NCBI GenBank assembly: GCA_902792515.1
Contig: CADAZX010000031.1
Location: forward strand, 1-43,019
Reading direction: 5' to 3'
DNA: 43,019 nt
DNA from: an uncultured Ruminococcus sp.
GTDB taxonomy: Bacteria > Bacillota > Clostridia > UBA1212
Shown here one piece after another: positions 30,963 through 39,593 of this stretch. A program made the translations under genes and the position numbers. The notes beneath the pieces are model-generated. The model was given only the letters and a program-made list of their open reading frames with translations. It was not told the DNA's origin and searched no databases. Each line of letters starts with the position of its first letter. The stretch's first letter is position 1.

Positions 30963-32576
30963 ATGCTGCTGAAGGCACTTTTTAAAAAGCAGCTCCGGGA
31001 GCTTGTAAGGGGCTTCATGCTTGACCCGAGGACCGGAAAACAGCGGTCGAAGGGCTTCCTGGTGTTCTTTATAATCCTGTACGCGTTCATGTTTTTGTCG
31101 TTCGGGTTCTCGTTCTTTTCGACCGCGCTCGTCGTGGGCGGCTCGCTTATGGAGAGCGGGAAGGTGTGGATTCTGATGTCGGTGATGGCGACGATTTCGT
31201 TCGCTTTCGGCGTTTTCGGAAGCTCGTTCAGCACCTATTCGACGCTTTACGCCGCGAAGGACAACGAATTCCTGCTCTCGATGCCCGTAAAGCCGTCGCA
31301 GATACTGACGGTGAGGATGTCGATCGTGCTCATAATGAGCGTGCTTTTTACGTCTGTGGCGTGGCTGCCCTCGATGATCGCGTTCTGGATCGTTTCCGAG
31401 CCGTCGGCGGCGGGCTTCATTCTGCCGCCTGTGGTGGGAATCGGACTCATCTGCCTGAACACCGCGGTTTCGTGCATTTTCGGGTGGCTGATCTCAATCG
31501 TCGCCTCCAAGATCAAAAACAAGGCAATCATCACAGTTATAATCACTGCCGGGATCATCGCAATCTACTACGTTGTGTATTTCCGCTTTACCAGGTTCTT
31601 TAACGGTATCGCAGAGAACCCGGAGGTGATCGAAAAGGCGCTGAATACATGGCTCTACCCGTTCAAAATCGCGGGAACAGGCGCTACGGGCGGATGGCTT
31701 GAGGCCGTACTTTTCACCGTGCTCGCGGCCTTGGTGTTTGCGGCGGTAATGCTCGTGATCACGAAGACCTTCGTGAAGCTCGTTACCGACAAAAAGAGCG
31801 CGGGAACGAAAAAGAAGCGCGCGGAAAACGCCGAGAGGCGCAGTTTGGGAAGAACTCTTCTCAGGAAGGAACTCAAACGCTACACATCAAGCCCGTCATA
31901 TATGCTCAACACCGGCTTCGGTCTTCTGATGCTGCTCGCGATCTCAGTCGCGGCGGTCATTTACAGAAACCCGGTCCGGGAGATGGTGAGCGGCTTGATT
32001 CCCGACGGCTTCCCGGTCAACGTATCTGGAATGCTCGCGGTGGCGGCGCTTGCGGCGGTAATGTTCATTTTGAGCAGCTGCTACATCTCGGCCGCGTCCG
32101 TCTCCATGGAAGGAAAGACGTTCTGGATCCTGCGTTCGCTGCCGGTCGACATGAAGGAGCTTATTAAGGCGAAGGTGCTGACGCACGTAACGATAGCGGC
32201 GCCGGCGGCTGTGGTCGCTGCGGTGCTGCTGGGAATCGCGTTCGGGGAGAGCTGGATCGCGGTCGCGCTGATGGCGGTCGAGGCGTTGGCGTTCACGGTT
32301 TTCTTCGCGGCGTTCGGTCTGACGTTCGGAATCAAGTGGCCGGTGCTGGACTGGATCAGTGAGGCGGTGCCGGTGAAGCAGGGAATGGCGGTCGGATTCG
32401 CGTTTCTGGCGGGAATCCTGTCGATCAACGTTTTCGTAACGCCCGGATTCGCGGTCGCGCTTTTCGCGGGGCCTGAGGCGGGGCTGGCGGCGATGACCGT
32501 TGTGACCGTGGGGCTGACGCTCATCGTTAGGAGATGGCTTCTAAAGAAGGGCGTAAGGCTATTGAACGAGCTGTGA
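30963..32576 (+). CDS. ABC exporter permease (ABC-2-like)
   Basis: A 537-residue polytopic membrane protein with roughly 12 hydrophobic helices in two halves separated by a cytoplasmic, basic stretch (KKRAENAERRSLGRTLLRKELKRY, about 280-305). Both halves have a similar layout of an amphipathic start (LLKALFKKQLRELVRG; LGRTLLRKELKRYTSS) and six helices, as in large fused ABC exporter permeases of Firmicutes. RBS GGGAGGTG lies just upstream of ATG 30963. It works with the preceding ATPase. It is followed by a 230-base gap with repeats. Confidence 0.88.
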   Translation: MLLKALFKKQLRELVRGFMLDPRTGKQRSKGFLVFFIILYAFMFLSFGFSFFSTALVVGGSLMESGKVWILMSVMATISFAFGVFGSSFSTYSTLYAAKDNEFLLSMPVKPSQILTVRMSIVLIMSVLFTSVAWLPSMIAFWIVSEPSAAGFILPPVVGIGLICLNTAVSCIFGWLISIVASKIKNKAIITVIITAGIIAIYYVVYFRFTRFFNGIAENPEVIEKALNTWLYPFKIAGTGATGGWLEAVLFTVLAALVFAAVMLVITKTFVKLVTDKKSAGTKKKRAENAERRSLGRTLLRKELKRYTSSPSYMLNTGFGLLMLLAISVAAVIYRNPVREMVSGLIPDGFPVNVSGMLAVAALAAVMFILSSCYISAASVSMEGKTFWILRSLPVDMKELIKAKVLTHVTIAAPAAVVAAVLLGIAFGESWIAVALMAVEALAFTVFFAAFGLTFGIKWPVLDWISEAVPVKQGMAVGFAFLAGILSINVFVTPGFAVALFAGPEAGLAAMTVVTVGLTLIVRRWLLKKGVRLLNEL

Positions 32577-32765
32577 GCCGCGAGTTCCGGCATTTTACGC
32601 AGTTCGCAAGAAAAAGTTTAATCCTGTGAGGTGGCGAAGGCGGATTGCGTGCGAACTGCTTTTAGCGAGCACGCCTCTCGCAGTATTTTCATACAGCTTC
32701 CGGCGGGCGCACTAAAAAACTGCTCGAAACTTACGACTCACGTGAGCCGCGAGCTTCGGCATTTC
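32573..32765. repeat. Repeat-bounded intergenic segment (24-bp direct repeats)
   Basis: GTGAGCCGCGAGTTCCGGCA at 32573 onward recurs at 32742-32765 as a close copy (three differences in 24). The stop codon of the permease is in the left copy. Between them, GCAGTTCGCA (32599-32608) is inverted as TGCGAACTGC (32650-32659), so the segment can fold. Confidence 0.6.
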
Positions 32766-32806
32766 CCGCGACCAGTCCGCGTGACTTTTATTAAAAGGAC
32801 AACTTT

Positions 32807-33772
32807 ATGCGCGACAAAGAAACGCAAATCACCAACGAGACGAACGCTTACGTCAGGAACGCGATCCTTGCCATGGCGGAGCCGGCCTACCCGGAGTTTA
32901 CGTCAAAACTCGTGCCGACGGTCGACCCCGCGACAATAGCGGGCGTCCGCACTCCGAACCTGAAAAAATTCGCTAAGGAGTTCAAAAAGGACCCGCGATG
33001 CGACGTCTACATGACCAGCCTGCCGCATTCTTTTCTGGAGGAGAACATTTTCCACGCGTTTTTGATAAACTTCGAGAAGGACGCGGACAGGTTTTATGAA
33101 CAGATCGAGGCGTTCCTGCCGTTCGTGGACAACTGGATGGTAAGCGATACGCTTAGAGCGCCGGCGGCGTCCAAAAAGCCCGATGTCCTGCTGGCGAAGA
33201 TCCGTGGCTGGATGGCCTCGGACAGGATCTACACGCAGAGAGTGGGCGTCATCCTTATGATGAGCTACTTTTTGAACGAGAATTACAGACCAGAGCAGGC
33301 GCTCGAGGTCGCGAAAATTAAAAGCGACGATTACTACCTCAACATGGCGCGCGCGTGGTACTTTGCGACGGCGCTGGCGAAGCAGTGGGAGAGCGCGGTC
33401 CGTTTTGTGGAAGGCGATCTTCTTGACGAGTGGACGCGTCTTGCGACGATCAGGAAGGCGTGCGAGAGCTTCAGAGTTAGCGACGAACACAAGGAGTACC
33501 TGAAGAGCCTGAAAAAGAAGGAAGCCGCGCGTGAGAATGTGACTAACATTAAAGAAGAGGAGAAGAAAAAAGTGAAGATCACAGAGAATCCGGACAAGGA
33601 AATAGTGAAGGTTATCAGGGAAGGTTTGCGCAAATCGGGCGGCTACTGCCCGTGCAGGCGCGAGCGCACACCGGACACAAAATGCATGTGCAAAGAGTTC
33701 AGGGAGCAGATCAAGGACCCGGAATTTGAGGGGTTCTGCCACTGCATGCTTTATTACAAGAGCCTCGAATGA
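32807..33772 (+). CDS. Fusion: AlkD-like DNA alkylation-repair protein plus ferredoxin-thioredoxin-reductase-type Fe-S domain
   Basis: A 321-residue protein. Residues 1-235 are an AlkD-like HEAT-repeat DNA glycosylase: [19 protein letters not shown], the segment [12 protein letters not shown], and the [26 protein letters not shown] helices. Residues 256-321 are a small Fe-S domain: CPC (281-283), CMC (293-295) and CHC (311-313), the three CxC pairs of the ferredoxin-thioredoxin reductase catalytic subunit, with spacing of 9 and 15 residues rather than the classical 16 and 8. A charged linker ([20 protein letters not shown]) joins them. An in-frame GTG at 33572, preceded by GAGGAGAAG, could start the Fe-S domain separately. 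It is followed by a thioredoxin gene. Confidence 0.85.
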   Translation: MRDKETQITNETNAYVRNAILAMAEPAYPEFTSKLVPTVDPATIAGVRTPNLKKFAKEFKKDPRCDVYMTSLPHSFLEENIFHAFLINFEKDADRFYEQIEAFLPFVDNWMVSDTLRAPAASKKPDVLLAKIRGWMASDRIYTQRVGVILMMSYFLNENYRPEQALEVAKIKSDDYYLNMARAWYFATALAKQWESAVRFVEGDLLDEWTRLATIRKACESFRVSDEHKEYLKSLKKKEAARENVTNIKEEEKKKVKITENPDKEIVKVIREGLRKSGGYCPCRRERTPDTKCMCKEFREQIKDPEFEGFCHCMLYYKSLE

Positions 33773-33833
33773 ATTCCCGGGCGGGATTTCAAACGGGGAG
33801 TACGATATTACAAAAAGACGGGAGATGCTTAAA

Positions 33834-34151
33834 ATGGCTGAAATTAAACTTACAGCGGAAAATTTTGAAGAGGAAGTTCTGAAGTCGGACAAGCCGGTGC
33901 TTGTGGATTTCTGGGCTACGTGGTGCGGACCGTGCAGGATGCTCGCGCCGGTTGTAGAGGAGATAGCGGCGGAGTACGCCGGACGCGTGAAGGTGGGCAA
34001 GGTCAACGTCGACGAGGAGCCCGTTCTGGCGGATCATTTCCGGATCGCCGCGATTCCGACGCTTTTCGTTTTCAAAAACGGACAGATCGTGCAGAAGTCG
34101 ATGGGATACAGGAAAAAAGAAGACATCGTCGCGATGATTTTCAAGGATTGA
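33834..34151 (+). CDS. trxA: Thioredoxin
   Basis: A 105-residue classical thioredoxin. The active site is WCGPC (30-34) after VLVDFWAT, the cis-proline loop is [13 protein letters not shown], and the C-terminal helix is [12 protein letters not shown]. Start ATG 33834 is chosen because GGGAG lies eight bases upstream; the ATG at 33825 is in the same frame. It lies 61 bases after the AlkD-FTR fusion, suggesting the Fe-S domain may reduce this thioredoxin (inference). A weak stem-loop follows downstream. Confidence 0.95.
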   Translation: MAEIKLTAENFEEEVLKSDKPVLVDFWATWCGPCRMLAPVVEEIAAEYAGRVKVGKVNVDEEPVLADHFRIAAIPTLFVFKNGQIVQKSMGYRKKEDIVAMIFKD

Positions 34152-34163
34152 CCGCGGAAACGC

Positions 34164-34192
34164 TTTACACACGCTTTTGATTGTGCGATAAT
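34164..34192 (+). promoter_or_regulatory. Possible promoter upstream of the FtsX-like gene
   Basis: TTTACA (34164-34169) and GATAAT (34187-34192) with 17-bp spacing and TGTGC before the -10. A transcript starting here would run through the imperfect hairpin at 34203-34226 before the ABC genes. Confidence 0.45.
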
Positions 34193-34202
34193 TAAAAAGG
34201 GC

Positions 34203-34226
34203 AGGCGAGGCATTTTTGCTCCGCCT
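34203..34226 (+). terminator. Imperfect hairpin, possible terminator or attenuator
   Basis: AGGCGAGGC (34203-34211) and GCTCCGCCT (34218-34226) pair with two internal mismatches around a five-T loop; CCTTGTTATTATTT follows. It may end the thioredoxin transcript or attenuate the downstream ABC operon. Confidence 0.35.
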
Positions 34227-34303
34227 CCTTGTTATTATTTCCGGGACCGGACCGGGAAAATATAAGAAAAGAAGGACGCTCCGGATTCTCGGGGCACGAA
34301 AAA

Positions 34304-37300
34304 ATGATAGTAAGAAACAGTGTTAAATCGGTGCTGCGAAGCCCGGTCAAGAGCATATTGTTTTTCCTGCTGATTCTCGCGCTCGCGACGGCTCTGACGC
34401 TCGGTTCCGCGCTCGCGGGTATGTGTACCATGCTCATCAACGAGTGCAAGGCGAACTACACGACGATCGCCGTGATCGAGTACCGCGGGGGCAGGTTTCC
34501 GGACAAGGCCGTGACTGACTCCAAGGCGGCCGAACTGCGCTCGAAAATCGATTTCGAATCGATCGCGAAGCTTGACTTTGTCGAAAAAATCGACGAAAAC
34601 CGGTCGGCGATAGTGTCTGTTCCCGGCTTCAATATGATTCTGGCCGAGAATTCGAGCGCCGCCAACGCGGTCGTCGCGGTCATCCGCAGAAACAAGTCGG
34701 CCGACAAGGTCGTCAACTGCCTTTACGGCGACGCGGTGAGCGAGAGTTCGCTTCTCCACCTTCACTTTCCCGAGGGCTTCGAAGACGAGTACGGCGTCAA
34801 CACCACCGATTACTACCTTGTGACAGGCTTTACGGACGGCAAGCGGTTCGGCGTGATCAATATGGACGTTTGCGACATAAGGAACCTGCTCGCGCCTGAC
34901 GCAGGAGTTGACGTAGGGAACAATTTTTGCCTTAACGTAGGCAAAGATGCGAATCTCGAAGAGGACAACCCCGAGTACCGCAAATTCTTTGAAGCTGCTG
35001 AGGCGTACAGACAGATCAATTCGTCGTGGTTCGCGGTCGTGACAGACGACCCCGGCATTCAGGAGCCGTTCGTGGAGCGCGAGTACTCGCTGCAATCAGG
35101 AAGACTCTACACGCCGGAGGATCGTGACACGGTCTGCTGCCTTCTCCCGAACACAATTGCGGACAGGATGAAGATCACCGCCGGCGACACCGTGAAGCTC
35201 TCGGTGCTTCAGCGCGACTACTGTTCGATCTGGAACTCTTACTGGCCGGGTTCGGAAAAGTCCGAAAAGGAGGACGTTGACTGCCTCGTAACCGGCGTTA
35301 TTTCGACAACCTCGAGGGAGACGCCTCTCATTTACATTTCCAAAACGGGCGGAAACGGCGACGAAACGGGCTTCGTGGGCTACTCGCTCGCGACGCTTCG
35401 CATCAAAAACGGCACGTCCCACGCAAAGATCAACTCGATCAAGGAGTTCATTCCCGAGGGAACGGACATCTCTGTGTCGGACCAGGGCTTCTCGACCGTT
35501 ACGGAGGCTTTGACGAAGCTCAGAAACGACGCTCTCGGCGTGACGGCGGCAGCGCTTGTCGCGACAGCGGCGATGCTCATGCTTTTCGCATACGTTTTCG
35601 TGGGGCGTCAGGCGGACACCGCGGTGACCATGTTCCTGATGGGAACGCCCGTGAGGAGCCTTGTGACGTACGTTTCGGTGGCTGCGGCGATCATTCTGTT
35701 GCCCGCGTCGGCCATCGGCAGCGCCGGCGCGTACATTCTGTCCGGAAGGCTCAACGATCTGATCTCAAAAACGCTCGCCGAGGGACAGTCCGTTCTAAGA
35801 CTGTACAGCAACTCGAGCCTCGGAATCGTCGAGATTATTGAATCCAACGTGTCTATGCCGGTATGGCCGGGAATCGTTTGCGCCGCGGGAACGACGCTTT
35901 TCGGACTCGCCGCGTGTCTCGTGTTCCTGAGGATCTCGCTCAAACAGGTCGACGCGAGGGCGTACGAGCAGAAAAAAGAAAAGAAAGAGAAAAAACGCGC
36001 TCCGCAGAACGCAAAACCGCTCAAAATGTCGGGACCGGCGAAAAAATACGTACTGCTCTCGTTCCTTCGCGGCGGCGTGAGGAGCGTTGCGGTGCCTGTC
36101 GTCAGCGCGCTGATGGCACTTTTCGTACTCGTTCCCGCGGGCGCGATCACAATCTACGAACGCCGGCTTGACGAGCTCAACGAAAAAACGGCTATAAAAG
36201 GGTACCTGAGTGACTACGGCGGCAAGAGACGCTACGACCTCGTTCTCGTCGCGAATATGACCGACGCGATGGTCGAGAGCGAGTATTTTGAAGATTTTCA
36301 CCTTTCGCAGTGCGACCCGTACATGGTCAAGACCGTTCACACAAGAAACGCCGGCGCCGGCGAAGGGGCGGAGGAGTGGACCGACACCGATTACATTAAG
36401 GATATACCGTCCGGCTCGTTTTCGCGCGAAAACTTCGAGTCGAATCTCCTCAACGGTCCGAAGATTTTCTACACCGACAGCGTCGGCTCGACGCCCGAGT
36501 TTTTCGCTCTCGACAAGGTCGACATAACCTGGCTGGAAGGGTACGGCGAAGATTATTTCACGAATCCGAAGAGCCCGTTCACGGACAGAAACGCCTGGAG
36601 ATACACCTACAGCGGCTGGGTCACCCGTAACGATCCGCGCGAGCTCTGCGTAGTAGCGGCCGACGCGTTCCTCGAAAAATACGGAATGAAGCTGGGCGAC
36701 GAAGTCACCGTTCTCGACAGCCACGACATAGTCGAGGAGCGCTACAAGGTTATCGGCTCGTTCAGAAACGTTACCGCGGGAGAGGTCCTCTACACAAACC
36801 TTTACAATGCGCACAAGCTTGTCCCGATCAAATCGTTCAACGGCAAAGGCCTGCCGGAAGGAGCGCAGGAATACCTTCTGAAGATGAGAGAGAGCTACTC
36901 ATGCTGCAGCTTCCGGCTCACCGACACGTCGAAAATCAGAGAGGCGAAGGAGTGGCTGAGGCAGAAGGGCTTTTCGAGGGTGCACACCGCGAACTTCTAC
37001 AGGGTTTACCCGATCCTGGCCGACGAGGACTACATAGAGTCGGTGGAAAAACTGGAAAAGAACATCTACTACCTGAAAAACGTGCTGCCGGCGATCGCGG
37101 CGCTCGTGGCAATCGCGGGTTTCGCGGCGGCGTATTTGATGGCCTACAGAAGGCGGCTCGAGATCGCGACCCTGAGGTCGATAGGCGAGACTGACGCAAG
37201 AGTGTTCGCGATTTTCGCGACGGAGCAGCTGATTCCGGCTCTGGTCGGAACGGGCGCGGGCGTGCTGATCTGGTTTATTCTGGGCGGCTTCAACGCCTAC

Positions 37301-37408
37301 TCGGCGCTTGCGGCGGCGTTTATCGCGGGATTTACGGTCGGAACGGTCATTTCGATGGCCAAAATGAGCAAAAACAACCTCCTAGAGGTGCTCAGCGACA
37401 AGGAGTGA
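34304..37408 (+). CDS. FtsX-like (MacB-type) ABC permease, large
   Basis: A 1034-residue membrane protein. TM1 is at 18-40 (ILFFLLILALATALTL). A large extracytoplasmic domain (40-410) follows, then three helices at about 412-548 with a charged linker (KKEKKEKKRAPQ, about 555-570). A fifth helix near 594 precedes a second external domain (about 620-920), and three C-terminal helices with the conserved FtsX signature RRRLEIATLRSIG lie at about 925-1020. This is the duplicated-domain layout of MacB/LolC-like exporters (8 TM). The downstream ATPase starts four bases after its stop. ATG 34304 is chosen because upstream in-frame residues read as leader; its RBS is weak. Confidence 0.85.
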   Translation: MIVRNSVKSVLRSPVKSILFFLLILALATALTLGSALAGMCTMLINECKANYTTIAVIEYRGGRFPDKAVTDSKAAELRSKIDFESIAKLDFVEKIDENRSAIVSVPGFNMILAENSSAANAVVAVIRRNKSADKVVNCLYGDAVSESSLLHLHFPEGFEDEYGVNTTDYYLVTGFTDGKRFGVINMDVCDIRNLLAPDAGVDVGNNFCLNVGKDANLEEDNPEYRKFFEAAEAYRQINSSWFAVVTDDPGIQEPFVEREYSLQSGRLYTPEDRDTVCCLLPNTIADRMKITAGDTVKLSVLQRDYCSIWNSYWPGSEKSEKEDVDCLVTGVISTTSRETPLIYISKTGGNGDETGFVGYSLATLRIKNGTSHAKINSIKEFIPEGTDISVSDQGFSTVTEALTKLRNDALGVTAAALVATAAMLMLFAYVFVGRQADTAVTMFLMGTPVRSLVTYVSVAAAIILLPASAIGSAGAYILSGRLNDLISKTLAEGQSVLRLYSNSSLGIVEIIESNVSMPVWPGIVCAAGTTLFGLAACLVFLRISLKQVDARAYEQKKEKKEKKRAPQNAKPLKMSGPAKKYVLLSFLRGGVRSVAVPVVSALMALFVLVPAGAITIYERRLDELNEKTAIKGYLSDYGGKRRYDLVLVANMTDAMVESEYFEDFHLSQCDPYMVKTVHTRNAGAGEGAEEWTDTDYIKDIPSGSFSRENFESNLLNGPKIFYTDSVGSTPEFFALDKVDITWLEGYGEDYFTNPKSPFTDRNAWRYTYSGWVTRNDPRELCVVAADAFLEKYGMKLGDEVTVLDSHDIVEERYKVIGSFRNVTAGEVLYTNLYNAHKLVPIKSFNGKGLPEGAQEYLLKMRESYSCCSFRLTDTSKIREAKEWLRQKGFSRVHTANFYRVYPILADEDYIESVEKLEKNIYYLKNVLPAIAALVAIAGFAAAYLMAYRRRLEIATLRSIGETDARVFAIFATEQLIPALVGTGAGVLIWFILGGFNAYSALAAAFIAGFTVGTVISMAKMSKNNLLEVLSDKE

Positions 37409-37412
37409 TTTT

Positions 37413-38138
37413 ATGATACTTGAACTTAAAGACGTGACGTTCAGTTACAACACAAAATGGAACAAGGTTGACGTGCTGAAGGGCGTGAACTGCGCCTTCG
37501 AGATAGGCAAGGTTTACGGAATCATCGGAAAGTCCGGCAGCGGAAAGAGCACGGTCATGTCGCTGATGGCGGGAATCACGCTTCCCCAGGGCGGGCAGGT
37601 GATCCACGAGGGAACGCCGACTTCGCAGATGAACCTCCAGGAGTACAGGCGCGACAAGGTGTCCGTCATCTACCAGAGCTTCCGGCTGCTGCCGCTGCTC
37701 ACGACCGTCGAAAACGTCATGTACCCGCTCGAACTGCGCGGCATGAAGCGCAAAGAGGCGGAGGAGAAGGCGGAAACGTTCCTCGCCGACGTCGGAATTC
37801 CCGAAGGGGCATGGCACCGCTTCCCGGTGACGCTCTCAGGCGGCGAACAGCAGAGAGTCGCGATCGCGCGTGCGCTTGCATGTGACACGCACCTGCTTCT
37901 CGCGGACGAGCCGACCGGAAACCTCGACGCCGAAAACAGTGAAAAGATCATAGACCTGCTCAAGCAACTCGCGTACAAGCGCGATTTCTGCGTCGTCATC
38001 GTAACGCACGACGTGGAGGTCATGGACAAGCTCGACGTCGTTTACAGGATGATTGGCGGCAAGCTCGTTCTCGTCGAAAAGAAGGCGCCGGCCGGCGTAG
38101 ATGGCGCGTCAGGCGAAGACGGCGCGCAAAAAGTGTGA
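37413..38138 (+). CDS. ABC transporter ATP-binding protein (LolD/MacB-type)
   Basis: A 241-residue ATPase partner of the FtsX-like permease. Walker A is GKSGSGKST, the Q-loop is VSVIYQSFRLLPLLTTVENV, the signature is LSGGEQQRVAIARAL, Walker B is LLLADEPTGNLD, and the H-loop is VIVTHDVEVMD. The Q-loop text and GNLD ending are typical of LolD/MacB/FtsE-type NBDs. The C-terminal 15 residues are Gly/Ala-rich and probably dispensable. RBS AAGGAGTGA overlaps the permease stop, so translation is coupled. No two-component regulator of the BceRS type is next to it. Confidence 0.94.
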   Translation: MILELKDVTFSYNTKWNKVDVLKGVNCAFEIGKVYGIIGKSGSGKSTVMSLMAGITLPQGGQVIHEGTPTSQMNLQEYRRDKVSVIYQSFRLLPLLTTVENVMYPLELRGMKRKEAEEKAETFLADVGIPEGAWHRFPVTLSGGEQQRVAIARALACDTHLLLADEPTGNLDAENSEKIIDLLKQLAYKRDFCVVIVTHDVEVMDKLDVVYRMIGGKLVLVEKKAPAGVDGASGEDGAQKV

Positions 38139-38210
38139 TTTTTTTGAAAGAAAACGCGCAAAACGGCTGTTTGAAATAAAAAAACGCGTGATTTACGCGC
38201 GGGTATGTGA

Positions 38211-38216
38211 TATAAT
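38211..38216 (+). promoter_or_regulatory. Extended -10 promoter element before the small membrane protein gene
   Basis: TATAAT at 38211-38216 is preceded by TGTGA. The -35 position holds only GTGATT. A perfect small inverted repeat, CGCGT-GATTT-ACGCG (38185-38199), overlaps the -35 region and may be an operator or a hairpin. Confidence 0.5.
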
Positions 38217-38279
38217 TTGTTTATGGTTGGCGGCCGCTGCGAAGAGGCCGAGATTAAAAGGTGATTTTGGAGGCATATT

Positions 38280-38654
38280 ATGACAGACGAAATTAAAGAA
38301 GAAGTTGTAGAAAACGAGACAGAAAACGATTCCAAAGATATCAGCGATAACAAAGGGTTGACGATTCTCGCGTATATCGGGCCGTTGGTATTTGTTCCAA
38401 TGTTCGCCCGCAAGAACTCGAAGTTCGCGCGCTTCCACAGCAATCAGGGACTCATTCTTTTCATCCTTGAGGCTGCGGCGTATACGTTATCGCTTATTTT
38501 TAATGTGATTCCAAAAATCGGTTGGCTTTTAGCGCTTCCGTGCTGGGCCGTTTCTGTATTCTGCTTGGTTCTTACAATCCTCGGCATCATCGCCGTTGCG
38601 AAGGGCCAGTACAAAGAACTTCCGATTATCGGCAAGTACAAGATTTTGAAGTGA
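38280..38654 (+). CDS. Small membrane protein, DUF4870-like
   Basis: A 124-residue protein. An acidic N-terminal tail of about 24 residues (TDEIKEEVVENETEN) precedes three hydrophobic segments: LTILAYIGPLVFVPMF, LILFILEAAAYTLSLIF and a long VSVFCLVLTILGIIAVA. ARFHSNQGLILFI resembles the conserved RFH.NQ motif of DUF4870/Tic20-like membrane proteins. No function is established. The start is at an ATG with GGAGGC upstream, and the gene has its own promoter. A strong terminator follows its stop. Confidence 0.8.
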   Translation: MTDEIKEEVVENETENDSKDISDNKGLTILAYIGPLVFVPMFARKNSKFARFHSNQGLILFILEAAAYTLSLIFNVIPKIGWLLALPCWAVSVFCLVLTILGIIAVAKGQYKELPIIGKYKILK

Positions 38655-38683
38655 TTTTGTTTACCGCTTTGATTTGAATTGTT

Positions 38684-38724
38684 CGCGGCGCCGCTGAAGA
38701 TTTTTACGGCGCCGCGGCTTTTTT
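38684..38724 (+). terminator. Rho-independent terminator
   Basis: CGCGGCGCCG (38684-38693) pairs with CGGCGCCGCG (38707-38716), loop of 13 bases, followed by GCTTTTTTT. It ends the transcript of the preceding membrane protein gene. Confidence 0.88.
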
Positions 38725-38727
38725 TAT

Positions 38728-38756
38728 TTGTTTTTACGGCCGCCGGGTGTTATACT
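38728..38756 (+). promoter_or_regulatory. Promoter of the WbqC-like gene
   Basis: TTGTTT (38728-38733) and TATACT (38751-38756) with 17-bp spacing, directly after the terminator. Confidence 0.65.
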
Positions 38757-38822
38757 ATCGGCAACGGCGGCCGGACACGGCCTGAACTTTAAAAAACTAC
38801 AGAGAGGAGCAGGGCACGTAAC

Positions 38823-39521
38823 ATGAAAGTCGCAATTATGCAGCCGTATCTTTTCCCGTACGTCGGGTACTGGCAGCTCATCGGCGCCGCGGACACGTTC
38901 GTGATTCTGGACGACGTGAATTTTATCCGCCGCGGGTGGATCAACCGCAACCGCATACTGCAGAACGGCAGCGAGATCCTTTTCACGCTTCCCGTCAAAA
39001 ACGCGTCCCAGAACAGGCTGATCTCCGAGACGTCCTTTACAGACGACCAGAAGGCTTACGCGAAGCTTCTCAGGATGTTCGCGCAGGCGTACGCGAAGGC
39101 TCCTTTCGCCGGCGAGATGAATGAAATCGCGGGAAAGTGCCTGAATTTCGAAAACAGGGACGTGACCGCGCTTGTCAAAAACCAGCTCGAGACCGTGACG
39201 GATTACCTCGGCATCAAAAAGGATTTTCTCAAGGCGTCGGAACTGAGACCGGCGGACCATCGGCACGCGCAGGAAGGCATTTTAGAACTCTGCAGGATCA
39301 CAGGCGCGGACTGCTACATAAACCCGATCGGCGGCACTTCGCTCTATGAAAAAGAAGCGTTCGCGAAAACGGGAATCGAGCTTTATTTTCTGCACGCCGA
39401 CTTTGAAGAAGCGGAAAAACTGACAGGAGGGCGGCGCGCGGACCTGTCGGTGATAGACCTTATCGCGAACTGTTCAAAGGATACGCTTCGTAAACTTCTC
39501 GGTTGTTACAATTTGGAATAA
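38823..39521 (+). CDS. WbqC-like family protein
   Basis: A 232-residue soluble protein. Its opening KVAIMQPYLFPYVGYWQLIGAADTFVILDDVNFIRRGWINRNRI is the highly conserved signature of the WbqC family, often encoded near sugar/O-antigen biosynthesis genes and proposed to be transferase- or ligase-like; the reaction is not settled. The C-terminal parts CYINPIGGTSLYEKEAF and DLSVIDLIANCS are also characteristic. No polysaccharide genes lie nearby. The start is 66 bases after its promoter -10, with GAGAGGAGC upstream. A bidirectional terminator follows. Confidence 0.93.
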   Translation: MKVAIMQPYLFPYVGYWQLIGAADTFVILDDVNFIRRGWINRNRILQNGSEILFTLPVKNASQNRLISETSFTDDQKAYAKLLRMFAQAYAKAPFAGEMNEIAGKCLNFENRDVTALVKNQLETVTDYLGIKKDFLKASELRPADHRHAQEGILELCRITGADCYINPIGGTSLYEKEAFAKTGIELYFLHADFEEAEKLTGGRRADLSVIDLIANCSKDTLRKLLGCYNLE

Positions 39522-39548
39522 TTACCTTTGTTTAGGAAAAAATGAAGC

Positions 39549-39588
39549 GGGCCGCGCTCCTCTCTAACCGATTACCGGAGCGCGGCCC
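39549..39588. terminator. Bidirectional terminator between convergent genes
   Basis: GGGCCGCGCTCC (39549-39560) pairs perfectly with GGAGCGCGGCCC (39577-39588), a 12-bp stem, followed by TTTTATTA on the + strand. It separates the WbqC-like gene from the minus-strand gene ending at 39594. Confidence 0.9.
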
Positions 39589-39593
39589 TTTTA

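Noticed and set aside
35795..36814. Long minus-strand open frame (about 340 codons) opposite the FtsX-like permease
   Set aside because: Same antisense composition effect; the + strand protein has clear transmembrane and FtsX motifs over the region.
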